Source of the DNA: Acetobacter sp. CAG:977
GTDB lineage: Bacteria; Pseudomonadota; Alphaproteobacteria; CAAGCB01; CAG-977
Assembly: GCA_000434295.1 (NCBI GenBank)
Contig: HF994934.1
Location: forward strand, 153,425-217,424
DNA: 64,000 bases
Direction: 5' to 3'
The position numbers were made by a program, and so were the translations under genes. The notes beneath the pieces are model-generated. The model was not told the origin of the DNA. It ran no database searches and saw only the letters and a list, made by a program, of their open reading frames with translations. Below are positions 41,781-50,574 of this stretch, piece after piece (position 1 is the stretch's first letter; each line of letters opens with the position of its first letter).

Positions 41781-44360
41781 ATGATCGAAGAACGTTTTAA
41801 TTTCCGCACGACGGAAGAAAAATGGCAAAAGGAATGGGAAAAGCAAGAAGCTTTTAAAGCGTCGGAAAACAGCGACAAACCGAAATACTATGCTTTGGAA
41901 ATGTTTCCGTATCCGTCGGGGAAAATCCACATGGGGCATGTGCGCAACTATGCGATGGGGGATGTTATCGCCCGTTTTAAAAAGGCTCAGGGCTATAACG
42001 TATTGCACCCGATGGGATGGGATTCTTTCGGTCTTCCCGCGGAAAACGCAGCCATCAAGCACGGAGTCCATCCTGCGAAATGGACGCGCGAAAATATTGC
42101 CAATATGCGCGAAGAAATGAAAAAGATGGGGCTTTCCATTGATTGGAGCCGCGAAGTTTCCACCTGCGAACCCGAATATTACAAGCACGAACAAAAAATG
42201 TTTTTGGATTTTTTGAAAAAGGGGCTTGCCTATCGCAAAGATTCCTGGGTGAACTGGGATCCGGTCGAAATGACGGTTTTGGCGAACGAACAGGTCGTTG
42301 ACGGCAAAGGGTGGAGATCGGGCGTTCCCGTTGAACGCAGAAAGCTGTCTCAGTGGTCGTTAAAGATTACGCAGTATGCGGACGAATTGCTGGAAGGGTT
42401 AAAGACTTTGACGGGCTGGCCCGAAAAAGTCCGCACGATGCAGGAAAACTGGATCGGCAAATCGTACGGTGCGTATCTTTATTTCCCCGTAAAAGGGACG
42501 GATCAGACGCTGGAAGTGTTTACGACCCGTGCGGATACGTTGTTCGGCGCTTCTTTTTGCGCGATTTCTCCGCAACATCCGATTGCGTTGGAATTGGCTA
42601 AAACCAATCCCGAACTTGCGAAATTCATCAAGGAATGCGAAGCGCTCGGAACCAGCGTTGCCACGATCGAAGCGGCGGAAAAGAAAGGCTTTGATACCGG
42701 ATTGAAGGTTTTGCATCCCTTCCCCGAAGAATTCAAAGCGTTGGGAGGCAATCCCGAATTACCGCTGTATGTGGCGAACTTTGTTTTGATGGAATACGGA
42801 ACGGGGGCGATTTTTGCATGTCCGGCGCACGATCAGCGCGACTTGGACTTTGCCCGCAAGTACGGCTTGCCCGTTCGCGTCGTCGTGGCGCATAAGGATG
42901 AAGGCATTCCCGTCGTGACGGACAAGGCTTTTGACGACATAGAGGACGGCGTTGCCGTCAATTCGGCGTTTTTGGACGGAATGCGTACAAAAGACGCCAT
43001 AAAAGCCATGATTGAACGTTTGGAAAAAATCAATCGAGGCAAGGCGACGGTTCAATACCGTTTGCGCGATTGGGGCGTATCGCGCCAGCGTTATTGGGGA
43101 TGTCCGATTCCCGTCATTCACTGTGAACATTGCGGCATTGTTCCCGTTCCCGAAAAGGATTTGCCCGTTTTGTTGCCCGAAGACGTAAAGTTTGACAAAC
43201 CCGGCAATCCTTTGGAACATCATCCGACTTGGAAACATACGGTATGCCCCGTGTGCGGCAAGCCGGCTTTGAGAGAAACGGACACGTTTGACACGTTTTT
43301 TGAATCGTCTTGGTATTTTGCGCGTTTTTGCGCGCCGCATGAAACGGACAAGCCCTTTACCCGCGAAGCCGTAGATCGTTGGTTGCCGGTTGATCAGTAT
43401 GTCGGCGGTATCGAGCATGCCGTTTTGCATTTGCTTTATGCGCGCTTTTTCACGCGAGCTTTGCGCGATTGCGGGTATCTGAGCGTATCCGAACCGTTTA
43501 AGGGGCTGTTCACGCAAGGCATGGTTTGCCACGAAACGTACAAAGACAAGGACGGCAACTGGCTTTTCCCGACGGAAGTGGAAAAGAAAGCGGACGGAAC
43601 GGCGGTAAAGATTTCCGACGGTTCGCCCGTGGAAGTCGGTCGTTCGGAAAAAATGAGCAAATCGAAATACAATCTGGTCGATCCGGAAACGATTTTAAAG
43701 ACGTACGGAGCCGATGCGGCTCGTGTGTTCATGCTGTCGGACACGCCGCCCGAACGTGATTTGGAATGGACGGAAGCCGGCATAGACGGCGCGTGGCGTT
43801 ATGTGAACCGCTTGTGGCGTTTGCAGCTGTCCTGCCCGCAGGAAGTTTCCGTGCCTTCGGAACTGTCTGACGCGGCGGACAAACTGATGCGCCAAACGCA
43901 TAAAACGGTGGCGCTGGTCACGGAAGACTTGGACAAGCTGCGCTTCAACGTCGCTTTGGCGCGGTTGCGCGAATTGACGAATGCGATTTCCGATTTGAAG
44001 CCTTCGGACGATTCTGAAAAATGGGCGTGGAGAGTATCGTTTGAAACGTTGGTTCGCCTGTTATCTCCGATTGCGCCGCATTTGGCTGAAGAAATGTGGC
44101 ATAATTTGGGACATAACGAGCTGCTTGCGACCTACGAATGGCCGAAAGCCGACGAAGCGTTTTTGTCCGACAACAAGATTACGCTGGCCGTTCAGGTACA
44201 GGGAAAATTGCGCGGCACGATAGAAGTCCCCGCCGATTACGACGAGGAAGAAGCCAAAAAAGCGGCTTTGGCTTTAGGTCCCGTCCAAGCGCAAATTGCC
44301 GGCAAAACGGTTCGTAAAATCATTGTTGTAAAGAACAAGATTATCAATGTCGTTGTATAA
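41781..44360 (+). CDS. leuS: Leucyl-tRNA synthetase
   Basis: 859 residues, class Ia. The HIGH motif is HMGH at 50-53, with GWDSFGLPAENAA downstream. The editing domain (TTRADTLFGASF; YGTGAIFACPAHDQRD), a zinc-binding insertion (HCEHCGIVP; CPVCGKP) and KMSKS (near residue 623) are intact. Complete bacterial-type enzyme. It overlaps lptE by 14 bases. Confidence 0.98.
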   Translation: MIEERFNFRTTEEKWQKEWEKQEAFKASENSDKPKYYALEMFPYPSGKIHMGHVRNYAMGDVIARFKKAQGYNVLHPMGWDSFGLPAENAAIKHGVHPAKWTRENIANMREEMKKMGLSIDWSREVSTCEPEYYKHEQKMFLDFLKKGLAYRKDSWVNWDPVEMTVLANEQVVDGKGWRSGVPVERRKLSQWSLKITQYADELLEGLKTLTGWPEKVRTMQENWIGKSYGAYLYFPVKGTDQTLEVFTTRADTLFGASFCAISPQHPIALELAKTNPELAKFIKECEALGTSVATIEAAEKKGFDTGLKVLHPFPEEFKALGGNPELPLYVANFVLMEYGTGAIFACPAHDQRDLDFARKYGLPVRVVVAHKDEGIPVVTDKAFDDIEDGVAVNSAFLDGMRTKDAIKAMIERLEKINRGKATVQYRLRDWGVSRQRYWGCPIPVIHCEHCGIVPVPEKDLPVLLPEDVKFDKPGNPLEHHPTWKHTVCPVCGKPALRETDTFDTFFESSWYFARFCAPHETDKPFTREAVDRWLPVDQYVGGIEHAVLHLLYARFFTRALRDCGYLSVSEPFKGLFTQGMVCHETYKDKDGNWLFPTEVEKKADGTAVKISDGSPVEVGRSEKMSKSKYNLVDPETILKTYGADAARVFMLSDTPPERDLEWTEAGIDGAWRYVNRLWRLQLSCPQEVSVPSELSDAADKLMRQTHKTVALVTEDLDKLRFNVALARLRELTNAISDLKPSDDSEKWAWRVSFETLVRLLSPIAPHLAEEMWHNLGHNELLATYEWPKADEAFLSDNKITLAVQVQGKLRGTIEVPADYDEEEAKKAALALGPVQAQIAGKTVRKIIVVKNKIINVVV

Positions 44361-44910
44361 ATCTTTTTTAGGAATGATTGCTGTTTTGGCTTTGTCGTCC
44401 TGCGGGTTCCGCCCGTTGTACGTCGGAGCCGAAACGGCTGATTCTTTTTCGGGAAGCCGTGTCGTTTCGGATTTGTCGACGGTTTTTATTGACGAGATTC
44501 CCGAACATACGGGACAAATTCTGCGCCGCCGTCTGGTGAGCAGAATCTCGCCGAAAGGCAATCCTGAAAATCCGAAATACGAGCTGAGCGCATATATTGT
44601 CGAAGCTTCGGAATATCAGCAAGCCATTCGTTTGGATAATATGGCGACCCGAACGACGTTGATTTATACGGCGGAATACGTTTTAAAATCTTTCCCCGAG
44701 GGCAAGGTTTTATTAAAAGACAGAACGACCTCTCGAGCCAGCTACAACATATTGGAATCTCCGTATGCGACGGACGTTGCGGAAGAAGACGCCAAAAAAA
44801 GAATGATGGAAATTATCGGAGACAACATATCACTTCGCGTTGCGACCTATCTGAAGAATAAAGGTCACACAAAAGAAGCGGAAGAACGTCAAGACGGGGC
44901 GAATCAATGA
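44347..44910 (+). CDS. lptE: LPS-assembly lipoprotein LptE
   Basis: 187 residues. Lipobox ALSSC gives cysteine 19, followed by GFRPLY, the hallmark start of mature LptE. LptE plugs the LptD barrel that inserts LPS in the outer membrane. The rest (YELSAYIVEASEYQQAI; RTTLIYTAEYVL) fits the fold. Start overlaps the leuS end by 14 bases, and the stop overlaps holA by four. Confidence 0.93.
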   Translation: MSLYKSFLGMIAVLALSSCGFRPLYVGAETADSFSGSRVVSDLSTVFIDEIPEHTGQILRRRLVSRISPKGNPENPKYELSAYIVEASEYQQAIRLDNMATRTTLIYTAEYVLKSFPEGKVLLKDRTTSRASYNILESPYATDVAEEDAKKRMMEIIGDNISLRVATYLKNKGHTKEAEERQDGANQ

Positions 44911-45929
44911 CGAAACTGACCCAAACGGGTTTTTCGGCGTTATTGTCAAAAGAAGATCCGTCCGTCAAGGCGGTTCTTTTTTACGGTCAGGACGAAGGCT
45001 TGATAGAAGAATGCCGGCAAAAGCTGACGGCTTCTGTAGTTCCCGATTCCAAAGACCCGTTTCGGATTGTCGATTTAACTCAGGCTCAGGCCAAAGACGA
45101 CATTGCCGTTTTATATGACGAAGCCAACGCCGTTTCTTTAATGGGGGGACGGCGGGTCATCCGTTTCAGAAACGTTGACAACAACTTTACGCCTGTAATG
45201 AAAGAGTTTCTGTCGGATTATAAAGGGGACAGCCTGATTATTCTGACAGGGGGCAATCTGACGACGAAAGGGTCTTTGCCTCAGCTGTTTGAAAAAGCGT
45301 CGAATGCCAAAGTTATGGCATGTTATCCCGACGAAGGCGGCGCTTTGAAACAGTTTGTGTATCAAACGTTACAGGAAAACGGATTTGATGCGACTCCGGA
45401 AGCGCTGAATTTTATTTCCGATAATTTAGGGGCGGACAGGCTGCTTTCGCGTTCGGAATTATCGAAACTGATGGCATATATGGGGCGTGAAACCGCCATA
45501 TCGATAGAAGATGCGATGGCGTGCATCGGCGATGCATCGGCATTATCGACGGATCAGATGATTTATGCAATGGCGGACGGGGATCAAACCGTTTTGCATG
45601 AAACGTTGGATCGCCTTTATGCGGAAGGCGAACTGCCGATAACGTTGTTGCGATCGGCTTGCAATCATTTTAAACGGCTGCACGTTGTCGTTTCAAAAGT
45701 CCAAAACGGGACAGATGTTGATACGGCGATGCGTTCGCTGTTTCCTCCGGTTCATTTTAAGCGTACGGCGGATTTTAAACGTCAGATAAGGTTATGGAAC
45801 ACGAATAAAATATCCAGAGCCTTGGAGCTGTTGGTTGAAGCAGAACGGGAATGCAAGCGTGCGGGACGACCGCAGGATTTGATTTGTGCGCGAGTTTTTT
45901 TGCAAATAGCGGCGCAGGCGAAACGTTAA
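44907..45929 (+). CDS. holA: DNA polymerase III delta subunit
   Basis: 340 residues. Clamp-loader wrench that opens the beta ring. AVLFYGQDEGLIEE at the start, VIRFRNVDN, ILTGGNLTTKGSLPQLFEK, and the C-terminal helical domain with PITLLRSACNHFKRLH identify it. leuS-lptE-holA is a typical order in the class, often next to parB; here parB is 22 kb away. Confidence 0.96.
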   Translation: MTKLTQTGFSALLSKEDPSVKAVLFYGQDEGLIEECRQKLTASVVPDSKDPFRIVDLTQAQAKDDIAVLYDEANAVSLMGGRRVIRFRNVDNNFTPVMKEFLSDYKGDSLIILTGGNLTTKGSLPQLFEKASNAKVMACYPDEGGALKQFVYQTLQENGFDATPEALNFISDNLGADRLLSRSELSKLMAYMGRETAISIEDAMACIGDASALSTDQMIYAMADGDQTVLHETLDRLYAEGELPITLLRSACNHFKRLHVVVSKVQNGTDVDTAMRSLFPPVHFKRTADFKRQIRLWNTNKISRALELLVEAERECKRAGRPQDLICARVFLQIAAQAKR

Positions 45930-45944
45930 GGAGCAGAATGAAAG

Positions 45945-46559
45945 ATGTCTTTTTCATATCAACAGGAATTGCTTAGGAAATCCGTACATTTAAGTTCGCT
46001 TTGGATGGTTTTGGCGGTTTGTTTTCTGCCGCGGACTTTTTTATTGTTTCTGTTTGGCGTGCTGTTGATTTTAAATATTTGCATAGAATACGGCTATTAT
46101 AAAAACCAGCCTTTTTGCCAAACGGTATACGGAAAACTGTTCGGAAAAATGTTACGGGAAAAAGAAACGGACGGAAAATTTCATTTAAGCGGGTCTCCGT
46201 ATGTTTTGGGGGCGGCGTTTGCGGTAACTCTTTTATTTCCCAAAGAAGCGGCGGCAACGGCATTAACAGTGATGTTTTTGGGGGATACGGCGGCAGCGTT
46301 GTTCGGCAGAAAATACGGAAAACATAAAATAAATGACGGGAAAAAAAGCGTGGAAGGCTCTTTGGCGTTTTTTAGCGTTTCTTTGGCAGTGCTGTACTTT
46401 TTCTCGATAGTCTATGATTTTCCCGCGCTGGTTTGGATGGCGGGAATCGGCGGAATTTTTTTGGCGACCTTGGCCGAGGTTTACGAAGACAAGCTTCGCA
46501 TAGACGATAATTTGTCGGTTCCTTTGTGTGTCGGTTTTGCGTTATCGGCAATGTTATGA
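45945..46559 (+). CDS. DGK1/dolichol-kinase-like CTP-dependent lipid kinase or phosphatidate cytidylyltransferase relative
   Basis: 204 residues, mostly membrane-embedded (about six segments). RKSVHLSSLWMVL near the start and FLGDTAAALFGRKYGKHKI followed by GKKSVEGSLAF match the SEC59/DGK1/VTE5 group, which phosphorylates diacylglycerol, dolichol or phytol with CTP, and is related to CdsA. The exact lipid is unknown. The stop overlaps the PAP2 gene by four bases, so the two act in one operon, suggesting a lipid phosphorylation/dephosphorylation pair. Confidence 0.82.
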   Translation: MSFSYQQELLRKSVHLSSLWMVLAVCFLPRTFLLFLFGVLLILNICIEYGYYKNQPFCQTVYGKLFGKMLREKETDGKFHLSGSPYVLGAAFAVTLLFPKEAAATALTVMFLGDTAAALFGRKYGKHKINDGKKSVEGSLAFFSVSLAVLYFFSIVYDFPALVWMAGIGGIFLATLAEVYEDKLRIDDNLSVPLCVGFALSAML

Positions 46560-47251
46560 AAAGGAATCTTTTTATTTCTTTTGCCGTATTGGCGCTGATT
46601 TTGTTTGTTTTTGAAAAAACGGACTGGGATATAAAGTTTCAAGATTGCTTTTTTGACGGCGGGTGGCTGATTTCCGCACGGATGCACCAAAAATTATCGC
46701 CGTTTTTTTATCGCGGCTTTAAAATCTTTACGGCAAGCGTCGGTGCCGTTTGCCTGTTTTGTTTTTTGCTTTCGTTCAAAAAAGAGGCGTTGCGGAAATA
46801 CAGAGCCTCAGTTTTAATGCTGTTGCTAAGCCTGATTTTCGTTCCGGTTATCGTCGCGGGCGGAAAACAGGTGACAAATCAATATTGTCCGAAACATATC
46901 GTTCGGTACGGCGGACCGGTTCCTTACGTGGGCGTTTTTGAATCTTATCCGAAAGATTTCGTTCAAATCAAAAATGGCAAATGCTTTCCCGCGGGGCATG
47001 CAACAAGCGGGTTTGCTTTTATGGGGCTGTTTTTTTGTTTTGCGTCGCGCAAAAAACGTATTGCGGGCTTGGCTTTCGGGATTATTGCAGGCTGGATCGC
47101 CGGAACATACCAGATGTTTCGCGGCGAACATTTTTTATCGCACACGTTGGTCAGCATGACGGCTTCTTGGATAGTTGTCAGCGCGATTTACTGTCTTTTG
47201 AAGCGTTTTTATAAAGATCCCGCCAATGCGACGCATGCTGATAATAACTGA
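46556..47251 (+). CDS. PAP2-family membrane phosphatase
   Basis: 231 residues from ATG 46556 (ATGA with the previous stop). Membrane segments surround the PAP2 signature: KQVTNQYCPKH (first motif), FPAGHATSGF (second, catalytic histidine) and RGEHFLSHTLVSM (third). Substrates of this type are phosphatidate, lipid A phosphates or undecaprenyl pyrophosphate. Its last 74 bases overlap the end of the converging LtaS-like gene, an unusually long shared coding stretch. Confidence 0.88.
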   Translation: MKRNLFISFAVLALILFVFEKTDWDIKFQDCFFDGGWLISARMHQKLSPFFYRGFKIFTASVGAVCLFCFLLSFKKEALRKYRASVLMLLLSLIFVPVIVAGGKQVTNQYCPKHIVRYGGPVPYVGVFESYPKDFVQIKNGKCFPAGHATSGFAFMGLFFCFASRKKRIAGLAFGIIAGWIAGTYQMFRGEHFLSHTLVSMTASWIVVSAIYCLLKRFYKDPANATHADNN

Positions 47252-49070
47252 CGGCGCCTTCCAACAAGTCGGGCAAAACTTCTTTCGTTTGTTTTCCGTT
47301 TTTGTAATAGGTAACGGCTTTTACGGGTTTTAAGACGACCAGATCTTTGTCTTTTGAATAACCGATGAATTGGTAATTGCTGACAAAATATCGAGAGGCG
47401 TAATCCGGCTTGAGAGCGTCTTTTCCGTAAAAAACGCTGTCGTAATTAAAGTTCAATAATCCCAGCAACGTCGGCAACATATCGATTTGGCTGACGGGGA
47501 AATCATATCTTGCGGGCTTAATGTGGTTAGGAGCATAGAAAATAAGCGGAATACGATGCGTTTCGGGATTTAGTTCCTGTTTTCCCGCGCTGCCTGCGCC
47601 GTGGTCGGCAATGAAAACAAACAGGGTATTGTTAAACCAAGGCTTTGTTTTTGCGTTTTTTATAAGCTCTCCGACCGCAAAATCGGCGTATTTGACGGCT
47701 CCGAAACGGTTTGTTTTGGAGGGGATGTCGATTTTTCCTTCCGGATAAGAAAACGGACGGTGATTTGACGTTGTCATGACCAGCTGCAAGAACGGCTTTT
47801 TTTGACGGTAAGAATTATCGGCTTCGAAAATGACACGGTCAAAGATGTCTTCGTCGGAAACGCCCCATATGTTGGCGTGACGAATTTTTTTGTCATCCAA
47901 ATCGGTTCTGTCGATGACTTTGAACCCGTTGTTTCCGAAGAAATAATTCATATTGTCAAAGTAGCCGTATCCGCCGTAAAGCCATTTAAGATCATATCCT
48001 TTTCGGTTAAAGATTGAACCGATCGAATATAAATTTTCGTTTCCTTTCCGTCGCAGGATTGACATTCCCGGCAACGGCGGGACGGAAAGACTGACGGCTT
48101 CCAGACCTCGGACGGTTCTGGTTCCGGTCGCGTAAGTTCTGCTGAAAAAGATGCCTTCGCGCGACAATTTTGACAGGTTCGGCGTTAACGTGTAGCGGGG
48201 ATGCAATTCGTCAAAGAATTCATATCCCATGCTTTCCATGACGACGATGATAACGTTTAATTTTGTTTCGGGTTGTTCGGATTTGACGGATCGTTCAATG
48301 GATTCTCCGTTATTTTTAAATTCGACGTTTTTTTGTTTCAGGTCTTTTTTTAGGAACGCGGTATTTTGGCTGTTAAGTCTGGTGACATAAAAATCGTTAT
48401 AGTTCAGTTCATTTTTGATAAAGGCGCTGAACAGGCTGTAAAAACCGTCTTTTGAGACTTCGTTATTATACCTGTTTTGCCCTTTTTCTGCCAACTTGAT
48501 ATCTACGGCAAAGAAAGAAATTACGCATAAGGAAATAAGGCAGAGCAAAGAGCACAAACGTTTTTTTAAACTTGGCGGCGTTACGTTCGGGAAAAGGTAT
48601 TTTTTGAACAAGAACGCCAAAGCGACGGAAAAAAATAAGACCAGAGCGAGAATTTTAAAAACCGGATAAGATTGCAAAATATTTCCGATGACTTCTTTTG
48701 TATAGATCAAATAATCTACGGCAATGAAATTAAAAGAAGATTCAAATTCTTCCCAAAAAATGCATTCGGCGACGTCTTCGAGAATATTGACGAACAGGAA
48801 TAAAGCGAACAGGCATAAAGTAATTTTTTTATCGAGCGGCGAGTAAATTTTATGTTGAGGCAATGCTGCAAAATACAGAGCCAATGGAACGGCCATGTAT
48901 AAGAAAGAAACGGTTGTCTGCAGCCACAGTACCGAAAAGACGCGTAACATGGGCAGGAAAGAAAGATCCATATTTGAGCGTTCGACGAAGCACAAAACGG
49001 AAGTTTCAATCAATTCGATGAGGAGAGCGGAAATGTAAAAAGGGCAAAGCCGCCGAAAAGTATATAACAT
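47178..49070 (-). CDS. LTA synthase-like membrane sulfatase-fold transferase
   Basis: 630 residues. Five N-terminal membrane segments (to about residue 200) are followed by a periplasmic sulfatase-type domain: VIIVVMESMGYEFFD with the metal-binding Glu, GTRTVRGLEAVSLSVPPLPG with the expected nucleophilic Thr, WLYGGYGYFDNMNYF, and FIADHGAGSAG with metal ligands. Relatives transfer phosphoglycerol or phosphoethanolamine from phospholipids to glycans or lipid A. In Gram-negatives OpgB-type enzymes modify periplasmic glucans; the acceptor here is unknown. Confidence 0.9.
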   Translation of the reverse strand: MLYTFRRLCPFYISALLIELIETSVLCFVERSNMDLSFLPMLRVFSVLWLQTTVSFLYMAVPLALYFAALPQHKIYSPLDKKITLCLFALFLFVNILEDVAECIFWEEFESSFNFIAVDYLIYTKEVIGNILQSYPVFKILALVLFFSVALAFLFKKYLFPNVTPPSLKKRLCSLLCLISLCVISFFAVDIKLAEKGQNRYNNEVSKDGFYSLFSAFIKNELNYNDFYVTRLNSQNTAFLKKDLKQKNVEFKNNGESIERSVKSEQPETKLNVIIVVMESMGYEFFDELHPRYTLTPNLSKLSREGIFFSRTYATGTRTVRGLEAVSLSVPPLPGMSILRRKGNENLYSIGSIFNRKGYDLKWLYGGYGYFDNMNYFFGNNGFKVIDRTDLDDKKIRHANIWGVSDEDIFDRVIFEADNSYRQKKPFLQLVMTTSNHRPFSYPEGKIDIPSKTNRFGAVKYADFAVGELIKNAKTKPWFNNTLFVFIADHGAGSAGKQELNPETHRIPLIFYAPNHIKPARYDFPVSQIDMLPTLLGLLNFNYDSVFYGKDALKPDYASRYFVSNYQFIGYSKDKDLVVLKPVKAVTYYKNGKQTKEVLPDLLEGAVSYYQHASHWRDLYKNASKDSKSR

Positions 49071-49128
49071 TTTAGTTATTCTCCTCTTTTTTAAAGACGG
49101 GAGAAGAAAACATAAAAACCGACGAAGG

Positions 49129-50415
49129 TCAAGGGATTATTTTAAGTTTTGTTTTTTCTTTTTTTGCCAAAACGTACGGTAAGTCTTCTACGGGGCTTTT
49201 TTTCAGATAATTTTTTAATTTTCGCATTTTATCAACGCCCGTCCAGCGTGTAGGTCCGATGCTGACTCCCGGGATTGCTGACGGGTCGAAATAGCCTTGT
49301 CCCAAAGCGGCGACGGTTGTAAAGACGGCTGATTTGACGAGGGTATCGGCTAATTTTTCTTTTCGTTCTTTTGCGGACAAAGTTAACTTAGGTTCTTTTT
49401 TGTCTGATTTCAGGAACTTTGCGGCATCTTGCAACAGATGAGCATTATACAGCGCTTTTCCGACGACGATCGAACCGATGAAGGCGGCTCCCGACCAAGG
49501 ACCGAAATGAGCGGCAAGCAAAGCCGTTCCGCCCAATCGTACGGTCAGATGTCCTGCCATTTTTATCCAAGGGCGTTGGGTATAAAGGAATTTCTTTTTC
49601 TTGAGGTTTTTAGGAACTTCAAGACCTTTTGCCATGAATTCGGCGATTTTTGCTTTTCTGGCTTTTTCTTCGGCACGCCGTTCCATCATGGTGTCATAAG
49701 CCCAGTGAGCTTTATCGGCAATCATGTAATACGTGACGGCCATTGCGCCGCCTAAAGTGGCGGCACCGAGCGTTGCGGCGACTTTGACGGCGGGTTTTTC
49801 GTTGAAATCATAAATATCCGAAACGACTTTGCCGACTTTTTTAGCGGCGAATTTCAGCGCGTTAAAGATTTTTTTCGGCTGTCGCATGACTTTTTTCAAA
49901 AATCGGGCGGCAGGCGACGGCTTTGCTTCGTTTCGATTAACGCCGTCATGGACGGTAATTTCCTTTGATTTTGCAAAGAATTCGGCAATCGGCGCCAGCT
50001 TGTCCAAATCTTTTTCATAAGAAGCCCGTGTTCGGGCATCAGGCTGGATATTTGAAACGTTAATGCCTTCGTCTTTTGCCAAAGCCCATATTTTTTGTTT
50101 GTCGGCTTCATCTGTATCGGCACAAACGTCCGTCCAACCCAGCGACGCGACAACCCGTAAGGCGGACGCGATGTCTTTATCGTTAAAATCGCCTTTTATG
50201 GCGACGGATTTATCCGTTCCCGTTATGCAAACATTTCTGTTTTTAAACTTCATTTCCAATCCGGGAAGGCTGTCGTTATTGCGAACGACGCGCAAATAAG
50301 CCAAATCTTTGCGTTCTTCGGCGGACAAAGCCTGATGAACGGCGCAAACGCGTTCGGGAGTTAATTCACTCCCTTTGTTATCAGGCGTTTGATTGTTCAG
50401 TTCGATTCTGCTCAT
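49129..50415 (-). CDS. Membrane-associated protein with an LPD7-like region
   Basis: 428 residues. Residues about 55-130 (MKFKNRNVCITGTDKSVAIKG; ALRVVASLGWTDVCADTDEA; KIWALAKDEGINVSN) look like LPD7, a module usually found in relaxases and large plasmid or phage polyproteins. A basic linker is followed by hydrophobic stretches (about 212-232 and 290-325) and a basic C-terminus. No enzyme motif is seen. It stands between LtaS-like and purB with its own terminator-bounded unit. LPD7 assignment is by eye. Confidence 0.7.
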   Translation of the reverse strand: MSRIELNNQTPDNKGSELTPERVCAVHQALSAEERKDLAYLRVVRNNDSLPGLEMKFKNRNVCITGTDKSVAIKGDFNDKDIASALRVVASLGWTDVCADTDEADKQKIWALAKDEGINVSNIQPDARTRASYEKDLDKLAPIAEFFAKSKEITVHDGVNRNEAKPSPAARFLKKVMRQPKKIFNALKFAAKKVGKVVSDIYDFNEKPAVKVAATLGAATLGGAMAVTYYMIADKAHWAYDTMMERRAEEKARKAKIAEFMAKGLEVPKNLKKKKFLYTQRPWIKMAGHLTVRLGGTALLAAHFGPWSGAAFIGSIVVGKALYNAHLLQDAAKFLKSDKKEPKLTLSAKERKEKLADTLVKSAVFTTVAALGQGYFDPSAIPGVSIGPTRWTGVDKMRKLKNYLKKSPVEDLPYVLAKKEKTKLKIIP

Positions 50416-50517
50416 TTTTTCGGATATCCGTCTTGTAACCTTATAAAAAGTATGGCACAGGGTTTTCGGAAAAACAAGTCTATTTTTTTGTCTAAAATAA
50501 GGATTTTTCTGAAATTA

Positions 50518-50556
50518 AAAAAGCCTCTTTTTCTTTTTGGAATCAGAGGCTTTTTT
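50518..50556. terminator. Terminator after purB, symmetrical
   Basis: AAAAAGCCTCT (50518-50528) pairs with AGAGGCTTTTTT (50545-50556) around a 16-base loop. Runs of T follow on either strand, so it works for the leftward purB transcript. Confidence 0.85.
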
Positions 50557-50574
50557 AAGTTTTTTCCGAACGGA

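Noticed and set aside
42759..43532. Leftward open frame of 257 codons opposite leuS
   Set aside because: Shadow of leuS, no start signals.
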